The notes: a model not told the origin generated them from the sequence alone. A stretch of 41,745 nucleotides of DNA from Bradyrhizobium sacchari (GCF_002068095.1 NZ_LWIG01000007.1:696224-737968), one strand, 5' to 3'; shown: positions 9,253-17,707, counted from the stretch's first letter. Numbers and translations are program-made.

Positions 9253-10038
9253 CTAGTTCACAGCCGACGTCGAGATGTTCAACGCCTGCCGGCCCGACGG
9301 CAGCGTCGTCGCCGCGGGGCGCTTGCGCCAAGAATCACCGCCCTTGTCGCCGCCTTTCGCCATCAGCGGGGCGTTCTTGGGCAGCACGACGACCTTGGCG
9401 CCGATATTGACGCGGTTGAACAGGTCGGTGACATCCTCATTGGTCATGCGGATGCAGCCGGAGGAGACGAACTTGCCGATGGTCGTGGGGTCGTTGGTGC
9501 CGTGGATGCGGTATTCGCTCGATCCCAGATACATCGCGCGCGCGCCGAGCGGATTGCCCGGGCCCCCGGCAACGAAGCGCGGAAGATAGGGCTGGCGCGC
9601 GATCATCTCAGCCGGCGGGTGCCAGTCCGGCCATTCGGCCTTGCGGCTGACGCTCTGCACACCCGACCAGGTAAAACCCTCGCGGCCGACGCCGACGCCG
9701 TAGCGGATCGCCCGGCCATTGCCGAGCACGTAATAGAGGTATGTATTGCCGGTATCGATCACGATCGTGCCGGCCGGCTCGCTGCGGTCGAAGCCGACGA
9801 TCTGCCTACGCAGCCGGCCGGGCAGCTGCGCGTCCTCGTCGGTCGCCTGCGGCTCGTCGTTCGCATAGCCGCGCGAATAGGTTTGATCCTGCGGATAGGC
9901 TTGCGGCTGCATCGGGACATAGCCAAGCGTCTGCGCGCTCACAGCTCCGAAGGGCACGACAAGCAGTGCGGCGGCGAAGGCAAAAGCGGTGGTGGCGCGC
10001 GGCGCAAGGCGGCGGCGGGCTGGAGAGACCATTGTCAT
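9253..10038 (-). CDS. L,D-transpeptidase (YkuD domain), exported
   Basis: Periplasmic enzyme that forms 3-3 cross-links in peptidoglycan or attaches proteins to it. 261 residues with a signal peptide to about VSA/Q at residue 35. The YkuD domain spans about 90-220 and has the catalytic signature: His179 in YRIHGTND and the nucleophile Cys195 in SSGCIRMTNEDV. A basic, low-complexity tail follows (GGDKGGDSWRKRP). ATG 10038 has GGGG upstream; ATG 10032 is possible. A GGAAC-N17-CGTT promoter-like site (10087-10112) lies about 50 bases upstream, shared back to back with the AI-2E-family gene, so stress induction is plausible. Confidence 0.93.
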   Translation of the reverse strand: MTMVSPARRRLAPRATTAFAFAAALLVVPFGAVSAQTLGYVPMQPQAYPQDQTYSRGYANDEPQATDEDAQLPGRLRRQIVGFDRSEPAGTIVIDTGNTYLYYVLGNGRAIRYGVGVGREGFTWSGVQSVSRKAEWPDWHPPAEMIARQPYLPRFVAGGPGNPLGARAMYLGSSEYRIHGTNDPTTIGKFVSSGCIRMTNEDVTDLFNRVNIGAKVVVLPKNAPLMAKGGDKGGDSWRKRPAATTLPSGRQALNISTSAVN

Positions 10039-10086
10039 GTGCTGCCCCGTTGGATGGGCGCATCAGGGTGATGCGGCTTGCCAACA

Positions 10087-10112
10087 AACGCAGCGAGGCC
10101 GACTCAGGTTCC
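10087..10112 (-). promoter_or_regulatory. EcfG-type promoter of the L,D-transpeptidase gene
   Basis: On the minus strand GGAAC (10112-10108), 17-base spacer, CGTT (10090-10087). The spacer is one base longer than in the three exact N16 sites in this window. It lies about 50 bases before the start codon. Confidence 0.6.
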
Positions 10113-10129
10113 GCCGCTCGATGCGGCGG

Positions 10130-10137
10130 TGACGTCA
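10130..10137. promoter_or_regulatory. TGACGTCA palindrome, copy 1
   Basis: Perfect 8-base palindrome, 10 bases if the flanking G/C pair is counted, in the divergent intergenic region, 18 bases upstream of the -35 element on the transpeptidase side. An identical octamer occurs 69 bases away. Confidence 0.4.
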
Positions 10138-10171
10138 CAGTCAAGCGAGCGCAACTTCACGAAGCCGCGAC

Positions 10172-10197
10172 GGAACCTCGGTGCGGCCTCGGACGTT
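10172..10197 (+). promoter_or_regulatory. EcfG-type promoter of the AI-2E-family gene
   Basis: GGAAC (10172-10176), 17-base spacer, CGTT (10194-10197), 50 bases before the GTG start. It is divergent from the matching site at 10087-10112, so both genes could respond to the same sigma factor. Confidence 0.6.
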
Positions 10198-10198
10198 G

Positions 10199-10206
10199 TG
10201 ACGTCA
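10199..10206. promoter_or_regulatory. TGACGTCA palindrome, copy 2
   Basis: Identical octamer to 10130-10137. It starts two bases after the CGTT of the plus-strand EcfG-type promoter, over the predicted transcription start, where a bound regulator would block initiation. Confidence 0.4.
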
Positions 10207-10246
10207 TCAGTGGGCGCGCGGAGGCTCTCCGTGCGGGAGAGGTATT

Positions 10247-11359
10247 GTGCGCGTCCTTCCCAGTGAACGTCTGATTCCCGGCAGCGGCGAAGGTGACCCG
10301 CTCCCCGGCAGCTCTGCCGAACTGCCGCCGGTGATCCGCCGCACCGAGTTCGTCGCCTTCGCGCTCGCCGGCCTGCTCCTGATCGCCGTGGTCGCGGTGC
10401 TCTACGTCGCCAAGGCGTTCTTCCTTCCTGTGGTCATGGCCTTCGTCACCGGCGCCATGCTGTCTCCGGCGGCGACCTTCCTGGAGAACCGCAAGGTACC
10501 GCGCGCTCTCGGCGCCGTCCTGATCGTGATCGCCGTGAGCGCCGTGGTCGCCTTCGTGGTCGCGCTGATCGCCTCGCCCGTGATGGAGTGGAGCTCGCGC
10601 CTGCCCGAACTCGGCGCGCAGTTGAAGGACAAGCTGCACGTGTTCGACCGGCCGCTGATGCTGTGGCGTCAGCTGCAAGCCATGGTCGGTGGCTCGGAGG
10701 GACTGCCGAGCTTCCAGCTACCGAAATTCGAATGGGTGCAGCCGACGCTGGAATTCCTCTCGCCCACCTTCACCGAATTCCTGCTGTTCTTCGTCACGCT
10801 GATCCTGTTCATCGCGAGCTGGCGCGACCTGCGGCGGGCCTTGATCATGACGTTCAGCGACCGCGATGCGCGGCTGCGCACGCTGCGCATCCTCAACGAG
10901 ATCGAGGTCCATCTCGGCAACTACCTGCTGACGGTGACCGTCATCAATATCGGCGTGGGCATTGCCACCGGCTTCGTCTGCGCGGTGACGGGCATGCCCA
11001 ACCCGGCGGGCCTCGGCGCGCTCGCAGCAACCCTCAACTTCATCCCGATCATCGGGCCGATCGCGATGTTCGCCATATTGGTCGTGGTAGGGCTTGTCGC
11101 GTTCCCGACCATCGGCGGCGGCCTGGCCGCCGCCATCGCCTTCGGCGGCATCACGTTTCTGGAGGGACATTTCGTCACGCCGACCATCATCGGCCGCCGC
11201 CTGGCACTGAATGCGCTGGCGGTGCTGCTGGCGCTAGCGTTCTGGACCTGGCTGTGGGGACCGATGGGTGCCTTCCTGTCGTCGCCGCTGCTCATCGTCG
11301 GGCTGATCTTGAAGGAACATCTGTTGCCGGAGGATACGCCGCAGCTGCCGCAGGAGTAA
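10247..11359 (+). CDS. AI-2E family transporter (PerM-like permease)
   Basis: 370-residue inner-membrane protein of the AI-2E exporter superfamily (UPF0118/PerM); members move varied substrates and the one here is not known. Hydrophobic segments near residues 35-55, 58-75, 85-110, a long amphipathic middle, then about 170-190, 225-250, 255-285, 285-305 and 320-350. The motif LNFIPIIGPI at about 262 and the segment with EGHFVTPTIIGRRL are family hallmarks. The start is GTG 10247, favoured by GGGAGAGG just upstream. Promoter of EcfG type before it; downstream gene DUF883 has its own. Confidence 0.92.
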   Translation: MRVLPSERLIPGSGEGDPLPGSSAELPPVIRRTEFVAFALAGLLLIAVVAVLYVAKAFFLPVVMAFVTGAMLSPAATFLENRKVPRALGAVLIVIAVSAVVAFVVALIASPVMEWSSRLPELGAQLKDKLHVFDRPLMLWRQLQAMVGGSEGLPSFQLPKFEWVQPTLEFLSPTFTEFLLFFVTLILFIASWRDLRRALIMTFSDRDARLRTLRILNEIEVHLGNYLLTVTVINIGVGIATGFVCAVTGMPNPAGLGALAATLNFIPIIGPIAMFAILVVVGLVAFPTIGGGLAAAIAFGGITFLEGHFVTPTIIGRRLALNALAVLLALAFWTWLWGPMGAFLSSPLLIVGLILKEHLLPEDTPQLPQE

Positions 11360-11374
11360 CCGGTTTCCCCAATC

Positions 11375-11399
11375 GGAACTTACCCGAGGACGAAACGTT
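11375..11399 (+). promoter_or_regulatory. EcfG-type general stress promoter of the DUF883 gene
   Basis: GGAAC (11375-11379), 16-base spacer, CGTT (11396-11399), an exact consensus match, 38 bases before the start codon. Confidence 0.75.
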
Positions 11400-11437
11400 T
11401 TCCGGCTATCTCAGCCGCAAACAGTTCGGAGCCCCAG

Positions 11438-11809
11438 ATGTCAACGAGCGATGCCGAAGCCGGGATGAGAGACTGGACCGACAAAGCCACTAAGGAACGC
11501 CTCGAGAAGGATGTAGCAGCCGTGAAAAGCGATATCGCCGCCCTCACCGACCAGATCACCGACGCGCTCAACACCTTTGCCAATTCCACCAGCAAGCAGG
11601 CCAGGCGCGGCTATCGCCAGGCGCGCGAGAACATGGATTCCGCGATCGACGACATGTCGGAGCGCGGCAGCGCCATGATGGACGCGGCGCAGGATGCCTA
11701 TGGATCGATCGAGGAAACGCTGGAAGACGCAATCACGCAGCGGCCGCTGGCGACCGTCGGGCTGGCGCTCGGCATCGGCTTCCTGATCGGACTAGCCTGG
11801 CGCCGGTAA
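11438..11809 (+). CDS. DUF883 family (YqjD/ElaB-like) membrane-anchored protein
   Basis: 123 residues: a charged helical N-terminal region (about 1-100, heptad-like, rich in Asp, Lys, Ala) and a single C-terminal membrane anchor RPLATVGLALGIGFLIGLAWRR. This is the layout of YqjD/ElaB proteins, which in E. coli are stationary-phase, inner-membrane proteins that bind ribosomes; ribosome binding here is inference. GGAG precedes the ATG. An EcfG-type promoter sits upstream. The following gene encodes a membrane protein with holin-like layout, recalling the yqjD-yqjE pair. Confidence 0.9.
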   Translation: MSTSDAEAGMRDWTDKATKERLEKDVAAVKSDIAALTDQITDALNTFANSTSKQARRGYRQARENMDSAIDDMSERGSAMMDAAQDAYGSIEETLEDAITQRPLATVGLALGIGFLIGLAWRR

Positions 11810-11898
11810 GGAGGCCCAGCGAAGGTTGAAGCGGCGCCGCGGCGCCGCCAATGTCGGCTTGTGATGATCAGGCTTGTGGGGATCTGAGGAGCAAGGCC

Positions 11899-12354
11899 AT
11901 GTTCCAGCGCATCATCGACGGCATCAGTGCATCGACCGGAACGACGGTCCGGCTGACGTCGCTCGCCGCGGGTGCTGCATTCGCGCTGTTCATCACGACA
12001 TGCTTCCTCTGCGCCGCAGCCTTCATCGCAGTCCTCGAGAAATACGGTCCGGTGCAAGCGTGCCTCGCCGGCGCAGGCGTTTTCTTTCTGCTGACGCTGA
12101 CCGCCGCGGTGAGCTATTGGGCGTACAAGCGGCAATTGCGCAAGGAAGCCCAGATCGCGGCCGAGCGCGCCGCCAAGTCGGCAGCGTCGAGCATGCTCGC
12201 CGACCCCATGCTGCTCGCCACCGGGCTGCAGATCGTCCGTGCCATCGGGGTCAAGCGGCTGCTGCCGATCCTGGCGATCGGCGGCGTCGCGCTCGGCATC
12301 ATGGCGAGCCGAGCTAGCATCCCCGACGAGACATCGGCAGAGCCAGCCGAGTAG
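11899..12354 (+). CDS. Holin-like (YqjE/DUF1469-type) membrane protein
   Basis: 151 residues with membrane segments at about 20-42 (AAGAAFALFITTCFLCAAAF), 50-75 (ACLAGAGVFFLLTLTAAVSY) and a weaker third near 120-135 (LLPILAIGGVALGIMA). Between them is a basic, Ala-rich helix (KRQLRKEAQIAAERAAK). Size and position after a DUF883 gene fit the yqjE role, but sequence identity to that family cannot be judged by eye. ATG 11899 has GAGGA nine bases before it and is preferred over the ORF start at 11851. Probably co-transcribed with the DUF883 gene (89-base gap, no terminator seen). Confidence 0.65.
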   Translation: MFQRIIDGISASTGTTVRLTSLAAGAAFALFITTCFLCAAAFIAVLEKYGPVQACLAGAGVFFLLTLTAAVSYWAYKRQLRKEAQIAAERAAKSAASSMLADPMLLATGLQIVRAIGVKRLLPILAIGGVALGIMASRASIPDETSAEPAE

Positions 12355-12365
12355 AGACGAGTAAT

Positions 12366-12548
12366 TCAGCAGCGGCTGCGGACGACACAGATCGCGGCCA
12401 CCGCGAGCGGGGTCGCCAGCGCGATCCAGGACAGCGGCAGCCACACTCCGGTCTGGCCGAGCAATGCCGACAACAGGCCGAACAGGCTCAGGACGGCCAG
12501 CAGCACCGGCCAGCGCCAGATCAGGGCGAGCGAACGACGGCCGGTCAC
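12366..12548 (-). CDS. 60-residue membrane protein of the iron-uptake operon
   Basis: Two hydrophobic segments (WPVLLAVLSLFGLLSALLG and LPLSWIALATPLAVAAICVV) between short basic ends (MTGRRS; VRSRC). Its ATG overlaps the stop of the PepSY gene by four bases (12545-12548), a sign of translational coupling. Small hydrophobic proteins like this often follow PepSY genes in siderophore operons; function unknown. It is the last gene of the receptor-PepSY-small protein operon. Confidence 0.7.
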   Translation of the reverse strand: MTGRRSLALIWRWPVLLAVLSLFGLLSALLGQTGVWLPLSWIALATPLAVAAICVVRSRC

Positions 12549-13756
12549 TCGGCACCTTCAGGTGAGGGCAGCGGCATGGCAGCGACAGTGCGCTCGGGTC
12601 TCGTCGCCGGTGACCGCGCGAGCCAGAGATAGAGCCCGCTGCCGAGCACCACGATCGTCACGAGATCCAGCACCACCCAGATGATCTTCAGCGGCATGCC
12701 GCCATAGTCACCGAAATGCAGGGGCCGCGACAGCTCCAGCGCGCGCAGATACCAGGGCATGGTGACCGCGGACACCAGCGCCCCGCTCCTCGCATCGACC
12801 AGCACCGGGCTGAACAGCCGCGAGGTCAATGGCTCCTTGCCCTTGGTCCAGACCACGTAGTGGAAGGGCGAACCGAACGGCGAGCCGGGATATACCACGC
12901 TCGTCGCCGTCATGTCGGGGAAGGCCGCCTTCACCGTATCATAGGCCGCCTGCGGTGATGACAGCTCCGAGGTGTGCGGCACCGGCTTGCCCTGCAGCGG
13001 GGCCAGCATCGCGCGCACGTCGGTCTGCTGCCACAGCGCGAACAGCGGCGTCGAGAGCTCGTTGATCACCCCGGTGGTGCCGACCACCAGCGCCCAGCCG
13101 ACCGTGACGACGCCGAGCAAATTGTGCAGGTCCAGCCATTTCAGCCGCGGCGATCGCGCCGCGCGCACGGTGCCGAAATCCAGCTTGCGCATGAAGGGCC
13201 CGTAGATCGCGATGCCGGAGACGATCGCCGCGACGAACAACAGCGCCATCGCACCGAGGAACAATTCGCCCGCAAGCCCTGCGAACATGTCGCGGTGCAG
13301 GGACAGCATCAATTGCAGGAAGGTGAGGCCGTCCTCGCCGAACGGCTTCGTCTGTTTCAGCACGTCGCCCGTGTGGGCGTCGAACCGGATCGAGTGCAGC
13401 GACCTGCGGTTGGCCCTGAAGGCTTCCCAGGAGCTCGCCATGAACACCATGATCTTGGGCTCGTCATCGTCGACGAACACCGAGAGGATGGTTTCTCCGG
13501 GATACAGCTTCCTGGCCGCCTCGACCACCCGGTCGAGGTTGACATTGGGCGTGCCCTCCGCCACCTGCGCATAGGGCAAGGCGTCGTCGAGCAGACCGTC
13601 GATCTCGTCGCGCAACACCAGCGGCAGGCCGGTGATGCAGATCAGCAGCAGGAACAGCGTGCAGATCAGGCTCGACCATTTATGCACGAACAGCCAGCGC
13701 CGCAGCGCGGGCTTTCGCTCATAGCGACGTTCCCTGGAGATCGCCTGCGCGGTCAT
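12545..13756 (-). CDS. PepSY-associated TM protein (PiuB-type)
   Basis: 403-residue inner-membrane protein. Four membrane segments are visible: about 27-50 (WSSLICTLFLLLICITGLPLVL), 165-190, 215-240 and 350-375. The two periplasmic stretches carry PepSY-like regions (DRVVEAARKLYPGETILSVF). His residues sit at the segment ends (HKWSS near 25, SLHRDMFAG, DLHNLLGVV, PLHFGDYGG), as in proteins proposed to reduce ferric siderophores with haem help. ATG 13756 follows GGGGG and lies nine bases after the TonB-receptor stop, so they form one operon. Confidence 0.9.
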   Translation of the reverse strand: MTAQAISRERRYERKPALRRWLFVHKWSSLICTLFLLLICITGLPLVLRDEIDGLLDDALPYAQVAEGTPNVNLDRVVEAARKLYPGETILSVFVDDDEPKIMVFMASSWEAFRANRRSLHSIRFDAHTGDVLKQTKPFGEDGLTFLQLMLSLHRDMFAGLAGELFLGAMALLFVAAIVSGIAIYGPFMRKLDFGTVRAARSPRLKWLDLHNLLGVVTVGWALVVGTTGVINELSTPLFALWQQTDVRAMLAPLQGKPVPHTSELSSPQAAYDTVKAAFPDMTATSVVYPGSPFGSPFHYVVWTKGKEPLTSRLFSPVLVDARSGALVSAVTMPWYLRALELSRPLHFGDYGGMPLKIIWVVLDLVTIVVLGSGLYLWLARSPATRPERTVAAMPLPSPEGAE

Positions 13757-13765
13757 TGCGTCCCC

Positions 13766-16087
13766 CTACCAGCGGTAGCGCAGCGTCGCAATCACGTTGC
13801 GGCGCAGGCCGTAATAGCAGCCGGTGTCCTGACAGACCTCGACATACGTCTTGTCAAACAAGTTGGTCACATTGGCGCTGGCCAGGAAGCCCTTGAATTG
13901 CGGACCGAGGGCCGCGAGGTCGTAGTGCACGCCAAGATCGAACAGGGTGGTGGCAGGAACGTCGAACGTATTCAGTGAGTTGCCGGGCGCGGCGCCGAGA
14001 TAACGCACCCCGCCTGACAGACCGAAGCCATCAAGCGCGCCGCCATGAAAGGTGTAATCCGCCCAAAGCGAGGCGGCGTGAAGCGGTATGCCGGGAACAC
14101 GCTTACCGAGATTGGTTGTGTTCGACTCGGTATTGACGATCTCGGTATAGGTGTAGGCGCCAAGCATAGTCAGATTGCGGCTGATCTCGCTCTTGCCTTC
14201 GAGTTCGACGCCGCGCGAACGTACTTTGCCCGTCTGCACGTTCGAACGCACGCCTCCGATGATGTGAGTCGGATCGGGGTCGGGCGTCAACACATTCTGC
14301 TGTTCGAGGTTGAAAACCGCCAAGGTCAGAAGTGTCTTCGGATCGAGCTGGTATTTGACACCGACCTCCTCCTGCTGGCCTCGCGTCGGCTTGAATGCCT
14401 GGCCGAAGAAGTTGGTGCCTAGCCGTGGCTGGAAGGATTCGGTGTACTGGACATAGGGCGCGACGCCGTTGTCGAACTTGTAGAGCAGTGCCGCACGCTT
14501 GATCAGGGCACCGTCCGACTTGGGCGCGGTGATACCGGTCAGGAGATTGTCGGTATCGAGGTCGGCTTGGTCATAGCGCAAGCCGAGCAGTGCGACGAAA
14601 CCGCCGAACTTGATCTGGTCCTGGCCATAGAACCCGACCTGTTCGAGCCTCTGGCGATTGTAGGTGGCCACCGGCGGATTCGGGAGCGGCAGGCCATACA
14701 CGGGGTTGAACGCGTTGATCGCGGGAACGCCGGTCGTCGTATTGCGGGCAAGCGCGGTATCGACGGAGTTGCGATAGTCGATGCCCAGCAAGGCGGTGTG
14801 ATCGAGCGGGCCGGCCTTGAACTTGAATTCGCCCTGATTGTCGAGGGCAAGCGAGCGTAGCGTCTCGTAGGTTGCGTAGACACCGCGCGGAAGGCTGAAC
14901 GGGTTGGTCAATACGGTTGGCGAGACCACCTTGAAATCGGTGGAGTTGTCCATGTAGCGCAGGTTCTGCCGCACCGTGACCACGTTGTTGAAGTGGTGCT
15001 CGAACAGATAGCCGATCGAGCCCACCGTGCGGTCGGTCTTGTCGAAGCCCGGCTCGCCCGAATAGAAGCTGGTCGGAATCTTCGCGCCGCCGGCGACCGG
15101 GAAGACCGTGCCATTGGCGGGGAGCAGGTTGAAGAAACCGGCCTTGGGATCCCGCTGATAGGTGCCGAGAACCGTCAACGTGGTCTGGTTGTCCGGTCTC
15201 CATGTCAGTGACGGCGCGATCGAGACACGCTGATAACTGGTGTGATCCACCTGGCTGCCGACATCGAAGCCAGAGGCAGTGAAGCGGTAGAGAAATTCCT
15301 TGTTCTTGTCGATCGGCCCCGAGAGGTCGACGCCCGCCTGGGCGCGGCCATAGCTGCCGGTCGAGACGAACATCTCGTGATAGGGCTCGAGCGTCGGCCG
15401 CTTGGAGACGAGATCGACCAAGCCCCCCGGCGAAGCCTGGCCATACAGCACTGAAGCCGGGCCATGCAGGATCTCGACACGCTCGAGATTGAACGGCTCG
15501 ACGATCGGGTAGGCAAAGATGCTCGCATTCATCAGCCGGAGGGAGTCGAGGTACTGGTCGGCAAGGAATCCTCGAATGAAGATCTGGTCGAAGCGCGCAT
15601 CGGCTCCGTTCGCCTCGGCCCGCACGCCCGACGTATACCGTACCGCCTGTGAGACGCTCTGCGCGCCCTGGGCTTGGATCTGGTCCTGCGTCACGACGGA
15701 GATCGCAACCGGCGTCTCGATCAGCGGCGCATCAGTCTTGGTGCCGGTCGCGCTCCGCGTCGCGACCATGCCGTCGACATGGCCGAATGCGGATTCCTTG
15801 TGGCCGCCCCCGGCTCCCGCCCCGGCTGCAGCCGCTGCCGCGGCGCCGGCCGGTGCATTCGCGCGCGAGACGGCTCGCGCGCGGCCCGCTCGACTGCGCG
15901 AGGATGACGTATTGACGCGCTTCGGCGGCGCACTGCTCTGGACGATCACCGGGGCGAGCTCGGTGCCCGCGGCAGCGGCCGAACCCGCTGTCGATGATTG
16001 GGCTGCCGCCCCTCCCATACCAACGAACAACACAACTGAGCTGACGGCCCCGATAAGCCGCCAGCGCCGCACTTCCAAGACGCCCAC
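13766..16087 (-). CDS. TonB-dependent siderophore receptor
   Basis: Outer-membrane receptor for ferric siderophores, FhuA/FpvA class. Signal peptide RRWRLIGAVSSVVLFVGMGG ending near AAAQ; a TonB-box-like ELAPVIVQ follows; then an unusual Arg/Ala/Gly linker of about 50 residues with a run of seven Ala. The plug domain (VATRSATGTKTDAPLIETP, VSVVTQDQI-like, VRYTSGV, IFIRGF, GPASVLYGQASPGGLVDLVS) is followed by the barrel ending in an aromatic residue (VIATLRYRW). The open frame begins with TTG at 16108; GTG 16087 is chosen because GGGGAAG lies just before it. GTG 16072 is another option. Ligand not known. First gene of an operon with PepSY and the small membrane gene; iron-starvation control is expected, but no sure Irr or Fur box is seen. 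Confidence 0.93.
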   Translation of the reverse strand: MGVLEVRRWRLIGAVSSVVLFVGMGGAAAQSSTAGSAAAAGTELAPVIVQSSAPPKRVNTSSSRSRAGRARAVSRANAPAGAAAAAAAGAGAGGGHKESAFGHVDGMVATRSATGTKTDAPLIETPVAISVVTQDQIQAQGAQSVSQAVRYTSGVRAEANGADARFDQIFIRGFLADQYLDSLRLMNASIFAYPIVEPFNLERVEILHGPASVLYGQASPGGLVDLVSKRPTLEPYHEMFVSTGSYGRAQAGVDLSGPIDKNKEFLYRFTASGFDVGSQVDHTSYQRVSIAPSLTWRPDNQTTLTVLGTYQRDPKAGFFNLLPANGTVFPVAGGAKIPTSFYSGEPGFDKTDRTVGSIGYLFEHHFNNVVTVRQNLRYMDNSTDFKVVSPTVLTNPFSLPRGVYATYETLRSLALDNQGEFKFKAGPLDHTALLGIDYRNSVDTALARNTTTGVPAINAFNPVYGLPLPNPPVATYNRQRLEQVGFYGQDQIKFGGFVALLGLRYDQADLDTDNLLTGITAPKSDGALIKRAALLYKFDNGVAPYVQYTESFQPRLGTNFFGQAFKPTRGQQEEVGVKYQLDPKTLLTLAVFNLEQQNVLTPDPDPTHIIGGVRSNVQTGKVRSRGVELEGKSEISRNLTMLGAYTYTEIVNTESNTTNLGKRVPGIPLHAASLWADYTFHGGALDGFGLSGGVRYLGAAPGNSLNTFDVPATTLFDLGVHYDLAALGPQFKGFLASANVTNLFDKTYVEVCQDTGCYYGLRRNVIATLRYRW

Positions 16088-16163
16088 TGCAACTTCCCCA
16101 ACTTCCAACGACTGCGCAACGCAGCCGGAACAAGGAGTTAGCGCAGCGGTTCAGCGTTGCGGG

Positions 16164-16178
16164 CTGGAAGGCTTCCAG
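16164..16178. promoter_or_regulatory. Inverted repeat CTGGAAG-G-CTTCCAG upstream of the siderophore receptor
   Basis: Seven-base perfect arms around a single base, 77 bases before the receptor start. A second, looser pair (CTGGA ... TTCCAG) follows at once (16180-16200). A regulator site is plausible. It does not resemble the usual Irr ICE motif. The rest of the 16088-16459 gap shows no gene or clear promoter. Confidence 0.35.
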
Positions 16179-16459
16179 ACTGGAGGTTTTCCATTTCCAG
16201 ACTACAGAGGCACTGCAACCGGGAGCAGAGCCGTGCAGTATCGGCGGCGACCGATGCCTGCCGCAACCGCAGGCGGATTGTCGACTTTGCAAAAGTTGCG
16301 ACTGAGATGGGTTCAACGCAGACCTGCAAACGCAGCGGCAGATCTTGCGCGATGCTGCGTCAATAGGGACAAACCGCCCCCACTCACGCAAACGCTACTC
16401 GGATAGGCAGGCGGTTGCCGTTAAAAACGTCACCCTGATTCTCAAAGCTATTTTACTCA

Positions 16460-17602
16460 ATGAAACCGTCCGTCAAGGCGAACCTCGCCGCATTTCAGCA
16501 CGACGCCAGACTCTATCTGACGCTCGGCATCGCCAATTGGTCGGTGTTCGTCGACCATATTCCGAACAACGTCGTCAACCTGCTGACGCTGCGGAACTTC
16601 GGTTTCAGCGGCGCCGCCGATCTGTTCGTGTTCGTGGTGGGCTATGGCGTTGCCATCATCCACGGCAGGATGGCACTGGAGCGCGGCTACGTGGTCGCTG
16701 CAACGCGCATCTTCCGTCGCGTCTGGCGGCTCTACGCCGCCTATATCGTGCTGTTCGTGATCTATATCGACACCATCGCCTATGTCGCCTCGCAATCGAT
16801 GGCACCGGAGATCATCCACGAATACAACATCTCGGGAATTCTCGAGCACCCGCTGCGCATCCTGGTTCGCGGCCTCGTGCTCCAGGAAGAGCCGCTGAAC
16901 CTCGACTTGCTGCAATTGATGATCCCGCTGATGGCGTTCTTTCCGCTCGTGCTGTGGGGCCTGATGCGATGGCCGAACCTGACGCTCGGCGCATCGATCG
17001 CGCTGTACGCCGCCGCACGGTGGTTCGACTGGAATTTCCGCGTCTATCCGGACCAGGAATGGACCTTCAATCCGCTGTGCTGGCAGATGCTGATGGTGCT
17101 GGGCGGCTGGTTCGCCGTCACAGGCGCGCCGGGGCGTGCGCTGCGCGGCATGTCCTGGCTGCGGATACTCGCCGGCGCCTATCTGGTCTTCGCGATGGCC
17201 GTCACCCTGATGCGCCACTCGCCGGCACTGTCCACCTACCTGCCCGATTTGCTGCTGAGCAGCATCGCGCCGACCGACAAGGAAAACCTCGCGCCCTATC
17301 GCGTGCTCCACTTCCTCGCCCTCGCGCTGATTGCGACCCATCTCGTTCCGGCCGATCATCCCGGCCTGACATGGAGACCGCTGCAGGCGGTGATCACATG
17401 CGGCGAGGAATGGCTCGCGGTGTTCTGCGTCGCCGTGTTCCTGTCCTTCGCCGGTCACCTCATCCTGATCACCGGGCCGAACCTGGTGCTGATGCAGGTC
17501 GCGGTGAGCATCACCGGCTTCGCCGCGATGACTGGACTCGCTTATTACATCACCTGGTCGAAGCGGCAGGATCTGCCGGCAGCCCTGCGGCAAGCGCGAT
17601 GA
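16460..17602 (+). CDS. OpgC-domain membrane acyltransferase
   Basis: 380-residue integral membrane protein with about ten hydrophobic segments. The first part reads DARLYLTLGIANWSVFVDHI with NNVVNLLTLRNFGFSGAADL, then FVFVVGYGVA, which matches the OpgC family that adds succinyl groups to osmoregulated periplasmic glucans. His/Asp in the first segment (FVDHIPNN) and the Arg-rich RIFRRVWRLY loop agree with membrane acyltransferases. ATG 16460 is the first start in frame and opens the conserved part; the leader is AT-rich. A 462-codon ORF overlapping in another frame is a shadow. Substrate is inferred only from the family. Confidence 0.85.
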   Translation: MKPSVKANLAAFQHDARLYLTLGIANWSVFVDHIPNNVVNLLTLRNFGFSGAADLFVFVVGYGVAIIHGRMALERGYVVAATRIFRRVWRLYAAYIVLFVIYIDTIAYVASQSMAPEIIHEYNISGILEHPLRILVRGLVLQEEPLNLDLLQLMIPLMAFFPLVLWGLMRWPNLTLGASIALYAAARWFDWNFRVYPDQEWTFNPLCWQMLMVLGGWFAVTGAPGRALRGMSWLRILAGAYLVFAMAVTLMRHSPALSTYLPDLLLSSIAPTDKENLAPYRVLHFLALALIATHLVPADHPGLTWRPLQAVITCGEEWLAVFCVAVFLSFAGHLILITGPNLVLMQVAVSITGFAAMTGLAYYITWSKRQDLPAALRQAR

Positions 17603-17634
17603 TGATTCATCCGGATCTCATCGCGCCTTGGGCG
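17600..17634. repeat. Partial copy of the 18334-18438 repeat
   Basis: ATGATTCATCCGGATCTCAT and the following CGCGCC match the right half of the repeat at 18334-18438 with a few changes. It starts at the opgC stop codon, so the repeat end supplies the stop. Confidence 0.55.
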
Positions 17635-17707
17635 AAGAATCGTGCGATTCTGCTAGGCCGAAGGCGGCGGCTGCGCTATGCCGGGACTCTGCGTGAGGAG
17701 ACCGGGC

